A stretch of 64,000 bases of DNA, taken from Isoetes taiwanensis. Taxonomy: Eukaryota > Streptophyta > Lycopodiopsida > Isoetales > Isoetaceae. The DNA lies in contig JAJEKV010000030.1 of NCBI GenBank assembly GCA_021234155.1, positions 6,445,890-6,509,889 of the forward strand. Reading direction: 5' to 3'. This document shows positions 47,237 to 59,785 of this stretch, in pieces. Position numbers and translations under genes: made by a program. Each line of letters starts with the position of its first letter. Position 1 is the first letter of the stretch. The notes beneath the pieces were generated by a model. The model was not told the DNA's origin, ran no database searches, and saw only the letters and a list, made by a program, of their open reading frames with translations.

Positions 47237-50200
47237 AAGAATATGTAGCAAAAATATGTGGGGTTCGTGGGGATTTGATATAGATATAATTCTTGAAACC
47301 ATAGACCATATCCCTAAAACAATTCAATGGGTTATTATAAAAAAAAAACATAGATTTAAGATAAAAAATAGTCACATTAGCTCACTAGTTAGATTGGTTA
47401 AAGTAGTCTTATTAGGACATTGAGTTATTTTAGTAGAGGTTCAATCCCCAGATTTCATATTCTAAAAGCTTAAATGAAACCCAGATAGAGGCACGATATA
47501 CCATCAAAACCTTAGGCAAACTCTAGATTCGACATCTTAAAATCATAGGCGCCCCCAATCATAATTGAGCATAATCAAACGAGAGGTGTCCAGAGGCTCC
47601 AACATACCGGGTCAGAGGATTGATGATCCGACGACCGTGGTAGTCCGTGGTGCACCTCGCTTAGAATATGTAGCAAAAAATAAAGGGTTCCGTGGGGATT
47701 GGATATCTATAATTTTAAAACAATTCAATGGGTTATTATAAAAAAAAAAATAGATTTAAGATAAAAAATAGTCACATTAGCTCACTAGTTAGATTGGTTA
47801 AAGTAGTCTTATTAGGACATTGAGTTATTTTAGTAGAGGTTCAATCCCTCGTGATTTCATATTCTAAAAGCTTAAATGAAACCGTGATAGAGGCAACGAT
47901 ATACCATCAAAACCTTAGGCAAACTCAGATTCGACATCTTAAAATCATAGGCATCCCCAATCATAATTGAGCATAATGAAAACGAGAGGTGTCCAGAGGC
48001 TCCAACATACGCCGGATTGACAGATCGGGATAGGATTGACAGATCCGACGATCGTGGTAGTCCGTGGTGCACCTCGCTTAGAATATGTAGATAAAAAAAA
48101 ATAACAGTGGGGGATATCTATCCCATAAAACAATTCAATGGGTTATTATAAAAAAAACATAGATTTAAGATAAAAAAATAGTCACATTAGCTCACTAGTT
48201 AGATTGGTTAAAGTAGTCTTATTAGGACATTGAGTTATTTTAGTAGAGGTTCAATCCCCGTGATTTCATATTCTAAAAGCTTAAATGAAACCGTGATAGA
48301 GGCACGATATACCATCAAAACCTTAGGCAAACTCAGATTCGACATCTTAAAATCATAGGGCCCCCAATCATAATTGAGCATAATCGAAACGAGAGGTGTC
48401 CAGAGGCTCCAACATACCGGGCCGTAGGATTGACAGATAAACGATCGTGGTAGTCCGTGGTGCACCTCGCTTAGAATATGTAGCAAAATAACAGGGGATA
48501 TATAGATATCCCATATCCCTAAAACAATTCAATGGGTTATTATAAAAAAAAAAAATAGATTTAAGATAAAAAATAGTCACATTAGCTCACTAGTTAGATT
48601 GGTTAAAGTAGTCTTATTAGGACATTGAGTTATTTTAGTAGAGGTTCAATCCCCAGATTTCATATTCTAAAAGCTTAAATGAAACCGTGATAGAGGCACG
48701 ATATACCATCAAAACCTTAGGCAAACTCACATCTTAAAGATTCGACATCTTAAAATCATAGGCATCCCCAATCATAATTGAGCATAATCAAACGAGAGGT
48801 GTCCGTGAGGCTCCAACATAGATATGGGCCGTGAGGATTGATGATCCTTAAAACGACCGTGGTAGTCCAGGTGCACCTCGCTTAGAATATGTAGGGGGTT
48901 TATTGGGACATTGAAATAACAATCCCCTGGATATCATATCCCTAAAACAATTCAATGGGTTATTATAAAAAAACATAGATTTAAGATAAAAAATAGTCAC
49001 ATTAGCTCACTAGTTAGATTGGTTAAAGTAGTCTTATTAGGACATTGAGTTATTTTAGTAGAGGTTCAATCCCCTCGTGATTTCATATTCTAAAAGCTTA
49101 AATGAAACCGTGATAGAGGCACGATATACCATCAAAACCTTAGGCAAACTCAGATTCTACATCTTAAAATCATAGGCGCCCCCAATCATAATTGAGCATA
49201 ATCAAACGAGAGGTGTCCAGAGGCTCCAACATATAGCCTGGGCCGAGGATTGACAGATCCTAACGATCGTGGTAGTCTAGGGTGCACCTCGCTTAGAATA
49301 TGTAGCAAAATAACAGGGGTTCCGTGGGGATTTGATATAGATATAATTCTTGAAACCATAGACCATATCCCTAAAACAATTCAATGGGTTATTATAAAAA
49401 AAAAACATAGATTTAAGATAAAAAATAGTCACATTAGCTCACTAGTTAGATTGGTTAAAGTAGTCTTATTAGGACATTGAGTTATTTTAGTAGAGGTTCA
49501 ATCCCTCGTGATTTCATATTCTAAAAGCTTAAATGAAACCAGATAGAGGCACGATATACCATCAAAACCTTAGGCAAACTCAGATTCGACATCTTAAAAT
49601 CATAGGCGCCCCAATCATAATTGAGCATAAAAAAAAACGAGAGGTGTCCAGAGGCTCCAACATACCCGGGGCCGTAGGATTGACAGATCCGACGATCGTG
49701 GTAGTCCGTGGTGCACCTCGCTTAGAATATGTAGCAAAATAACAGGGGGTTCCGTGGGGATTTGATATAGATATAATTCTTGAAACCATAGACCATATCC
49801 CTAAAACAATTCAATGGGTTATTATAAAAAAAAAACATAGATTTAAGATAAAAATAGTCACATTAGCTCACTAGTTAGATTGGTTAAAGTAGTCTTATTA
49901 GGACATTGAGTTATTTTAGTAGAGGTTCAATCCTCAGATTTCATATTCTAAAAGCTTAAATGAAACCGTGATAGAGGCACGATATACCATCAAAACCTTA
50001 GGCAAAACTCGTAGATTCGACATCTTAAAATCATAGGGCCCCCAATCATAATTGAGCATAATCAAACGAGAGGTGTTTTAGTAGAGGTTCAATCCTCTGG
50101 TAGTATTCTAAAGATATAATGAAACCGTGATAGAGGGATATACCATCAAAACCTTAGGCAAACCTCAGATTCACATCTTAAAATCATAGGCGCCCCTAAT

Positions 50201-53200
50201 CATAATTGAGCATAAGATAAAAAGAGGTGTCCGTGAGGTCCAACATACTCGCTTAGGATTGATGTGATCCAAAACGACCGTAGGTAGTCCAGGTGCATTC
50301 GCTTAGAATAGATATAATTTTGAAACCATAGGGATATATCCCTAAAACAATTCAATGGGTTATTATAAAAAAACATAGATTTAAGATAAAAAATAGTCAC
50401 ATTAGCTCACTAGTTAGATTGGTTAAAGTAGTCTTATTAGGACATTGAGTTATTTTAGTAGAGGTTCGAATCCCCGGGATTTCATATTCTAAAAGCTTAA
50501 ATGAAACCGTGATAGAGGCACGATATACCATAAAAAACCTTAGGCAAAGTAGTCTTATCAGATTCGACATCTTAAAATCATAGGCGAGGCACGTATATAC
50601 CCCCAATCATAATTGAGCATAATCATAATTGAGCATAAAACGAGAGGTGTCCAGAGGCTCCAACATACGGCCCGGGCCGTAGGATTGACAGATCCGACGA
50701 CCGTGGTAGTCCTAGGGTGCACCTCGCTTAGAATATGTAGCAAAATAACAGGGGTTCCGTGTGGGGATTTGATATAGATATAATTCTTGAAACCATAGAC
50801 CATATCCCTAAAACAATTCAATGGGTTATTATAAAAAAAAACATAGATTTAAGATAAAAAAATAGTCACATTAGCTCACTAGTTAGATTGGTTAAAGTAG
50901 TCTTATTAGGACATTGAGTTATTTTAGTAGAGGTTCAATCCCTCGATTTCATATTCTAAAAGCTTAAATGAAAACAGATAGAGGCAACGATATACCATCA
51001 AAACCTTAGGCAAACTCAGATTCGACATCTTAAAATCATAGGCGCCCCAATCATAATTGAGCATAATCAAACGAGAGGTGTCCAGAGGCTCCAAACATAC
51101 GCCGGGGCCGTAGGGATTGATGATCCGACGATCGTGGTAGTCCAGGTGCACCTCGCTTAGAATATGTAGCAAAAAATAACAGGGGTTCTGTGGGGATTTG
51201 ATATAGATATAATTTTTGAAACCATAGACCATATCCCTAAAACAATTCAATGGGTTATTATTATAAAAAAAAACATAGATTTAAGATAAAAAAAAATAGT
51301 CACATTAGCTCACTAGTTAGATTGGTTAAAGTAGTCTTATTAGGACATTGAGTTATTTTAGTAGAGGTTCGAATCCCTCGTGATTTCATATTCTAAAAGC
51401 TTAAATGAAACCGAGATAGAGGCACGATATACCATCAAAACCTTAGGCAAAAGAGACATCTTAAAATCATAGGCCCCCAATCATAATTGAGCATAACAAT
51501 TCAATGGGTTATTATAAAAAAACATAGAGAGGTGTCACATTAGCTCACTAAATGAAAAGTAGTCTTATAGAGGCACGATATACCATCAAAACCTTAGATA
51601 GGCAAACTCAAAATTAGGACATCTTAAAATCATAGGCGCCCCAATCATAATTGAGCATAATCAAACGAGAGGTGTCCAGAGGCTCCAACATACAGTATAA
51701 AATAGGATTGACAGATCCGACGACCGTGGTAGTCCAGTGGTGCACCTCGCTTAGAATATGTAGCAAAAATAGGGGGTTCTTATTAGGGGATTTAGAGGAT
51801 ATCTATATGAAACCATAGACCAAAAAATTCAATGGGTTATTATAAAAAAAACATAGATTTAAGATAAAAAATAGTCACATTAGCTCACTAGTTAGATTGG
51901 TTAAAGTAGTCTTATTAGGACATTGAGTTATTTTAGTAGAGGTTCAATCCCCAGATTTCATATTCTAAAAGCTTAAATGAAACCGTGATAGAGGCACGAT
52001 ATACCATCAAAACCTTAGGCAAACTCAGATTCGACATCTTAAAATCATAGGCGCCCCCAATCATAATTGAGCATAATCAAAACGAGAGGTGTCCAGAGGC
52101 TCCAACATACCGGGGCCGTAGGATTGACATGATCCGACGATCGTGGTAGTCTAGGGTGCACCTCGCTTAGAATATGTAGCAAAAATAACAGGGGGTTCTG
52201 TGGGGATTTGATATAGATATAATTCTTGAAACCATAGACCATATCCCTAAAACAATTCAATGGGTTATTATAAAAAAAAAAAAAAACATAGATTTAAGAT
52301 AAAAAATAGTCACATTAGCTCACTAGTTAGATTGGTTAAAGTAGTCTTATTAGGACATTGAGTTATTTTAGTAGAGGTTCAATCCCCGTGATTTCATATT
52401 CTAAAAGCTTAAATGAAAACCGTGATAGAGGCACGATATACCATCAAAACCTTAGGCAAACTCAGATTCGACATCTTAAAATCATAGGCGCCCCAATCAT
52501 AATTGAGCATAATCAAACGAGAGGTGGTTAAAGAGGCTCCAACATAGCCCGGGCCGTGAGGGATTGATGATCCGACGATCGTGGTAGTCCGTGGTGCACC
52601 TCGCTTAGAATATGTAGCAAAATAACAGTGGGTTCCGTGGGGATTTGATATAGATATAATTTTGAAACCATAGACCATATCCCTAAAACAATTCAATGGG
52701 TTATTATAAAAAAAAACATAGATTTAAGATAAAAAAATAGTCACATTAGCTCACTAGTTAGATTGGTTAAAGTAGTCTTATTAGGACATTGAGTTATTTT
52801 AGTAGAGGTTCAATCCCTCAGATTTCATATTCTAAAAGCTTAAATGAAACCAGATAGAGGCACGATATACCATCAAAACCTTAGGCAAACTCAGGACATC
52901 TTAAAATCATAGGCGCCCCCAATCATAATTGAGCATAATCAAACGAGAGGTGTCCAGAGGCTCCAACATATTAGGGGCCGTAGGGACCAAAAAAAGATCC
53001 GACGACTTTGGTAGTCATAGGTGCACCTCGCTTAGAATATGTAGCAAAAATTAAGTGGGGTTCCGTGGGGATTTGATATAGATATAATTTTGAAACCATA
53101 GACCATATCCCTAAAACAATTCAATGGGTTATTAAAAAAAAAACATAGATTTAAGATAAAAAAAATAGTCACATTAGCTCACTAGTTAGATTGGTTAAAG

Positions 53201-56200
53201 TAGTCTTATTAGGACATTGAGTTATTTTAGTAGAGGTTCAATCCTCAGATTTCATATTCTAAAAGCTTAAATGAAACCGTGATAGAGGCACGATATACCA
53301 TCAAAACCTTAGGCAAACTCAGATTCGACATCTTAAAATCATAGGCGCCCCAATCATAATTGAGCATAATCAAACGAGAGGTGTCCAGAGGCTCCAACAT
53401 ACGCCGGGCCGTAGGATTGATGATCCGACGACCGTGGTAGTCCAGTGGTGCACCTCGCTTAGAATATGTAGCAAAATAATGTGGGGGTTCGTGGGGATTT
53501 GATATAGATATAATTTTTGAAACCATAGACCATATCCCTAAAACAATTCAATGGGTTATTAAAAAAAAAAAAAAAACATAGATTTAAGATAAAAAATAGT
53601 CACATTAGCTCACTAGTTAGATTGGTTAAAGTAGTCTTATTAGGACATTGAGTTATTTTAGTAGAGGTTCGAATCCCCTCGTGATTTCATATTCTAAAAG
53701 CTTAAATGAAACCGTGATAGAGGCAACGATATACCATCAAAACCTTAGGGCAAACTCAGATTCGACATCTTAAAATCATAGGCCCCCAATCATAATTGAG
53801 CATAATCGAAACGAGAGGTGTCCAGAGGCTCCAACATACGCCCGGGCCGTAGGGATTGACAGATCCGACGATCGTGGTAGTCCGTGGTGCACCTCGCTTA
53901 GAATATGTAGCAAAATAATGGGGGTTCTGTGGGGATTTGATATAGATATAATTTTTGAAACCATAGACCATATCCCTAAAACAATTCAATGGGTTATTAT
54001 AAAAAAAACATAGATTTAAGATAAAAAATAGTCACATTAGCTCACTAGTTAGATTGGTTAAAGTAGTCTTATTAGGACATTGAGTTATTTTAGTAGAGGT
54101 TAAAAAAAAATCCCTCAGATTTCATATTCTAAAAGCTTAAATGAAACCGTGATAGAGGCACGATATACCATCAAAACCATCAAAACCTTAGGCAAACTCA
54201 GATTCGACATCTTAAAAATCAGATTCGACATCTTAAAATCATAGGCGCCCCCAATCATAATTGAGCATAATTTAAACGAGAGGTGTCCAGAGGCTCCAAC
54301 ATACAAAAACCTTAGGGCCGGGCGACATCTTAAAATCAGGGATTCCCCCAATGATAATTGATCCGACGAAACGAGGGTAGTCCAGGGTGCAACCTCGCTT
54401 AGAATATGTAGCAAAATAATATGGGGTTCCTGTGGGGATTTGATATAGATATAATTCTTGAAACCATAGACCATATCCCTAAAACAATTCAATGGGTTAT
54501 TAAAAAAAAAACATAGATTTAAGATAAAAAATAGTCACATTAGCTCACTAGTTAGATTGGTTAAAGTAGTCTTATTAGGACATTGAGTTATTTTAGTAGA
54601 GGTTCAATCCCTCAGATTTCATATTCTAAAAGCTTAAATGAAACCGTGATAGAGGCAACGATATACCATCAAAACCTTAGGCAAACTCAGATTCGACATC
54701 TTAAAATCATAGGCGCCCCCAATCATAATTGAGCATAATCAAAACGAGAGGTGTCCAGAGGCTCCAACATACGACCGGGCCGTAGAGGATTGATGATCCG
54801 ACGACCGTGGTAGTCTAGGGTGCACCTCGCTTAGAATATGTAGCAAAATAACAGGGGTTCCGTGGGGATTTGATATAGATATAATTTTTGAAACCATAGA
54901 CCATATCCCTAAAACAATTCAATGGGTTATTATAAAAAAAAAAACATAGATTTAAGATAAAAAAATAGTCACATTAGCTCACTAGTTAGATTGGTTAAAG
55001 TAGTCTTATTAGGACATTGAGTTATTTTAGTAGAGGTTCAATCCCCAGATTTCATATTCTAAAAGCTTAAATGAAACCGTGATAGAGGCACGATATACCA
55101 TCAAAACCTTAGGCAAACTCAGATTCGACATCTTAAAATCATAGGGCCCCTAATCATAATTGAGCATAATCAAACGAGAGGTGTCCAGAGGCTCCAACAT
55201 ACGCCCCGGGGCCGAGGGATTGACAGATCCCGACGACCGTGGTAGTCCAGGGTGCACCTCGCTTAGAATATGTAGCAAAATAACAGGGGTTCCTGTGGGG
55301 ATTTGATATAGATATAATTCTTGAAACCATAGACCATATCCCTAAAACAATTCAATGGGTTATTATAAAAAAACATAGATTTAAGATAAAAAATAGTCAC
55401 ATTAGCTCACTAGTTAGATTGGTTAAAGTAGTCTTATTAGGACATTGAGTTATTTTAGTAGAGGTTCAATCCCTCGATTTCATATTCTAAAAGCTTAAAT
55501 GAAACCGTGATAGAGGCACGATATACCATCAAAACCTTAGGCAAACTCAGATTCGACATCTTAAAATCATAGGCGCCCCCAATCATAATTGAGCATAATC
55601 AAACGAGAGGTGTCCAGAGGCTCCAACATACGCCTGGGGCCGTAGGATTGATGTGATCCGACGATCGTGGTAGTCTAGGGTGCACCTCGCTTAGAATATG
55701 TAGCAAAATAACAGGGGTTCCGTGGGGATTTGATATAGATATAATTTTTGAAACCATAGACCATATCCCTAAAACAATTCAATGGGTTATTAAAAAAAAA
55801 ACATAGATTTAAGATAAAAAATAGTCACATTAGCTCACTAGTTAGATTGGTTAAAGTAGTCTTATTAGGACATTGAGTTATTTTAGTAGAGGTTCAATCC
55901 CCGAGATTTCATATTCTAAAAGCTTAAATGAAACCGTGATAGAGGCAACGATATACCATCAAAAACCTTAGGCAAACTCAGATTCGACATCTTAAAATCA
56001 TAGGCGCCCCCAATCATAATTGAGCATAATCAAACGAGAGGTGTCCAGAGGCTCCAAACATACGCCCGGGCCAGAGGATTGACAGATCCGACGACCGTGG
56101 TAGTCCGTGGTGCACCTCGCTTAGAATATGTAGCAAAAATAATGTGGGGTTCTGTGGGGATTTGATATAGATATAATTTTTGAAACCATAGACCATATCC

Positions 56201-59168
56201 CTAAAACAATTCAATGGGTTATTATAAAAAACATAGATTTAAGATAAAAAAAATAGTCACATTAGCTCACTAGTTAGATTGGTTAAAGTAGTCTTATTAG
56301 GACATTGAGTTATTTTAGTAGAGGTTCAATCCCCGTATTTCATATTCTAAAAGCTTAAATGAAACCGTGATAGAGGCAACGATATACCATCAAAAACCTT
56401 AGGCAAACTCAGATTCGACATCTTAAAATCATAGGCGCCCCCAATCATAATTGAGCATAATCAAACGAGAGGTGTCCAGAGGCTCCAACATACCTGATTG
56501 GGCCGAGGGATTGACAGATCCGACGATCGTGGTAGTCCGTGGTGCACCCTCGCTTAGAATATGTAGCAAAAAATAACAGGGGGTTCCGTGGGGATTTGAT
56601 ATAGATATAATTCTTGAAACCATAGACCATATCCCTAAAACAATTCAATGGGTTATTATAAAAAAAAAACATAGATTTAAGATAAAAAATAGTCACATTA
56701 GCTCACTAGTTAGATTGGTTAAAGTAGTCTTATTAGGACATTGAGTTATTTTAGTAGAGGTTCAATCCCCAGATTTCATATTCTAAAAGCTTAAATGAAA
56801 CCAGAGATAGAGGCACGATATACCATCAAAACCTTAGGCAAACTCAGATTCGACATCTTAAAATCATAGGCGTCCCCAATCATAATTGAGCATAATTGAA
56901 ACGAGAGGTGTCCAGAGGCTCCAACATACAGTCTGGACCGTAGGATTGACAGATCCGACGACTGTGGTAGTCCAGGGTGCACCTCGTTTAGAATATGTAG
57001 CAAAATAACATTGGGGTTCCGTGGGGATTTGATATAGATATAATTTTGAAACCATAGACCATATCCCTAAAACAATTCAATGGGTTATTATAAAAAAACA
57101 TAGATTTAAGATAAAAAATAGTCACATTAGCTCACTAGTTAGATTGGTTAAAGTAGTCTTATTAGGACATTGAGTTATTTTAGTAGAGGTTAGAATCCCC
57201 GTGATTTCATATTCTAAAAGCTTAAATGAAACTTAAATGAAACCCTGATAGAGGCACGATATACCATCAAAACCTTAGGCAAAACTCAGATTCGACATCT
57301 TAAAATCATAGGCCCCCAATCATAATTGAGCATAATCGAAAACGAGAGGTGTCCAGAGGCTCCAACATACACCGGGTCAGAGGATTGACAGATCCGACGA
57401 TCGTGGTAGTCCAGGTGCACCTCGCTTAGAATATGTAGCAAAATAACGTGGGGTTCCGTGGGGATTTGATATAGATATAATTTTTGAAACCATAGACCAT
57501 ATCCCTAAAACAATTCAATGGGTTATTAAAAAAAAAAACATAGATTTAAGATAAAAAAATAGTCACATTAGCTCACTAGTTAGATTGGTTAAAGTAGTCT
57601 TATTAGGACATTGAGTTATTTTAGTAGAGGTTCAATCCCCGTGATTTCATATTCTAAAAGCTTAAATGAAACCCGATAGAGGCAACGATATACCATCAAA
57701 ACCTTAGGCAAACTCAGATATTCGACATCTTAAAATCATAGGCGCCCCCAATCATAATTGAGCATAATCAAAACGAGAGGTGTCCAGAGGCTCCAACATA
57801 CGCCCGGGTCAGGGATTGACAGATCCGACGATCGTGGTAGTCCGTGGTGCACCTTGTTTAGAATATGTAGCAAAATAATGTGGGGTTCCGTGGGGATTTG
57901 ATATAGATATAATTTTGAAACCATAGACCATATCCCTAAAACAATTCAATGGGTTATTATAAAAAAAAACATAGATTTAAGATAAAAAATAGTCACATTA
58001 GCTCACTAGTTAGATTGGTTAAAGTAGTCTTATTAGGACATTGAGTTATTTTAGTAGAGGTTCAATCCCCGTATTTCATATTCTAAAAGCTTAAATGAAA
58101 CCGTATAGAGGCACGATATACCATCAAAACCTTAGGCAAACTCAGTATTCGACATCTTAAAATCATAGTGTCCCCAATCATAATTGAGCATAATCAAACG
58201 AGAGGTGTCCAGCATAATCAAAACGAGAGGCTCCAACATACGCCCGGGCCGTAGGATGGATGATCCGACGATCGTGGTAGTCCAGTGGTGCACCTTGTTT
58301 AGAATATGTAGCAAAATAAATGTGGGGTTCCTGTGGGGATTTGATATAGATATAATTTTTGAAACCATAGACCATATCCCTAAAACAATTCAATGGGTTA
58401 TTTAAAAAAAACATAGATTTAAGATAAAAAATAGTCACATTAGCTCACTAGTTAGATTGGTTAAAGTAGTCTTATTAGGACATTGAGTTATTTTAGTAGA
58501 GGTTCAATCCCCTCAGATTTCATATTCTAAAAGCTTAAATGAAACCCAGATAGAGGCACGATATACCATCAAAACCTTAGGCAAACTCAGATTCGACATC
58601 TTAAAATCATAGGTGGCCCCCAATCATAATTGAGCATAATCGAAACGAGAGGTGTCCAGAGGCTCCAACATACAACCGGGCCGAGGGATTGATGATCCGA
58701 CGATTGTGGTAGTCGGGTGGTGCACCTCGCTTAGAATATGTAGCAAAATAACAGGGGTTCCAGGGGATTTGATATAGATATAATTCTTGAAACCATAGAC
58801 CATATCCCTAAAACAATTCAATGGGTTATTATAAAAAAAAAACATAGATTTAAGATAAAAAAATAGTCACATTAGCTCACTAGTTAGATTGGTTAAAGTA
58901 GTCTTATTAGGACATTGAGTTATTTTTAGTAGAGGTTCAAATCCTCAGATTTCATATTCTAAAAGCTTAAATGAAACCGTGATAGAGGCACGATATACCA
59001 TCAAAACCTTAGGCAAACTCAGATTCGACATCTTAAAATCATAGGCGTCCCCAATCATAATTGAGCATAATCGAAACGAGAGGTGTCCAGAGGCTCCAAC
59101 ATACAGTCTGGGCCGTAGGATTGACAGATCCGACGACTGTGGTAGTCCAGGGTGCACCTCGTTTAGAA
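47237..59168 (+). repeat. Tandem array, about 27 units of ~430 bp, tRNA-like
   Basis: The landmark GTCACATTAGCTCACTAGTT occurs 27 times, first at about 47,371 and last at about 58,866. It is usually 427-435 bp apart, shorter (about 400) in the first units. Each unit contains a run of A on the plus strand, the tRNA-like block, AAGCTTAAATGAAACC, ACGATATACCATCAAAACCT, AATCATAATTGAGCATAAT, GAGAGGTGTCCAGAGGCTCC and GTGCACCTCGCTTAGAATAT. Some units are scrambled or partial (50.05-50.35, 51.45-51.75 and 54.3-54.4 kb). Open frames that recur in the units, such as minus-strand NCFRDMVYGF, are a consequence of repetition and are not consistently kept. The array fills 78% of the CACTA-like element. Confidence 0.95.
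47386..47448 (+). promoter_or_regulatory. Pol III-type A and B boxes in array unit 1 (repeated in the units)
   Basis: TAGTTAGATTGG (47,386-47,397) fits the tRNA A box at 11 of 12 positions. GGTTCAATCCC (47,438-47,448) fits the B box fully. The spacing is 40 bases, as in tRNA genes. Almost every array unit carries the same pair; three units have GGTTCGAATCCC. A TTTT lies between the boxes, which could end transcription early. A full cloverleaf was not obtained, so this is read as tRNA-derived rather than as a tRNA gene. Confidence 0.55.
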
Positions 59169-59785
59169 TACAAATAAGGAAAAGGGGGATTGTGGCCAAA
59201 TACCCCGATTCGAAAAATACATTTTATCCCCTGTTCTTCGACGGAAAAGGTGGATTTTATAGGCATTTTTGCGGGGTATTTTATAGGGTATTGGAGCACC
59301 TTTTTCGCTGTGACCTTCATCCGACCCCTTTGCTGCAAGTTACGGGCCTTTGAAGATAATTACAAAAAAGAAGCTTTCTCGAAATTCCTTCCATAAACGT
59401 TGGTGCCACCTCATTACTATTTTATTAAATGAGGATGCCACCTCAACTCCTTTAATAAATAAATTGCAACTTAATAAAAAAATTAATGGCCACGATTTCT
59501 CCTCCCCCTTTTGATCCAAGGGCCGAGATTGGCCACACCAAAAAGCACCTTTAGGGACCTTCCTTGCACCTTCTCTAAAAGCAAGGGCCATGATTTTGCC
59601 TTCCCCCTTGATCCGATGGTCTAGAGGCATGGTGTATGCCCCATGCATGACCCCATGTAGATCCTAAGGCCATAGCTATACCACCTCATTGGCCCCCAAA
59701 TAGACGACCTAGATTGATTTGAATATGTAAACAATCCATGGGTACATCGTTTCCCATGGACATATAGAATAATTATATATACAAG

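Larger units (their letters stand above)
43986..59312. mobile_element. CACTA-like transposon, 15.3 kb, with 3-bp target duplication
   Basis: The left end CACAACGAAAAAGGTGCTC (43,986-44,004) is inverted at the right end, 59,294-59,312, with one mismatch (CACAG). The flanking bases are ACC on both sides (43,983-43,985 and 59,313-59,315). CACWR-type ends and 3-bp duplications are known for the EnSpm/CACTA superfamily. Removing 43,986-59,312 plus one ACC restores continuity with the related modules at 19.2-19.4 kb and, inverted, 10.5-10.65 kb. GGGGTATTTT-type subterminal repeats lie near both ends. No DDE transposase was recognised, so it is probably non-autonomous. Most of its length is the tandem array at 47.2-59.2 kb. 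Confidence 0.75.
43014..59785 (+). mobile_element. E4: array-bearing unit interrupted by a CACTA-like element
   Basis: The unit starts TGATTGTACTATGAGGG and carries an AGATTC array (about 43,060-43,900) and the distal module. That module breaks at 43,985 and resumes at 59,313. It then continues GGTGCCACCTCATTAC, GGCCGAGATTGG, and ends AATAATTATATATACAAG at 59,785. Without the insertion E4 would be about 1.4 kb, close to E1 (1.9 kb). No coding sequence of its own. Confidence 0.6.

Noticed and set aside
47386-47448. Functional tRNA gene
   Set aside because: A and B boxes fit, but the acceptor stem and anticodon stem do not pair convincingly and a TTTT lies between the boxes.
47237-59168. CRISPR-like or coding tandem array
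   Set aside because: Units are about 430 bp with no short direct repeat/spacer alternation. The recurring open frames (for example minus-strand NCFRDMVYGF) shift frame between units and end at variable points, so they are by-products of repetition.
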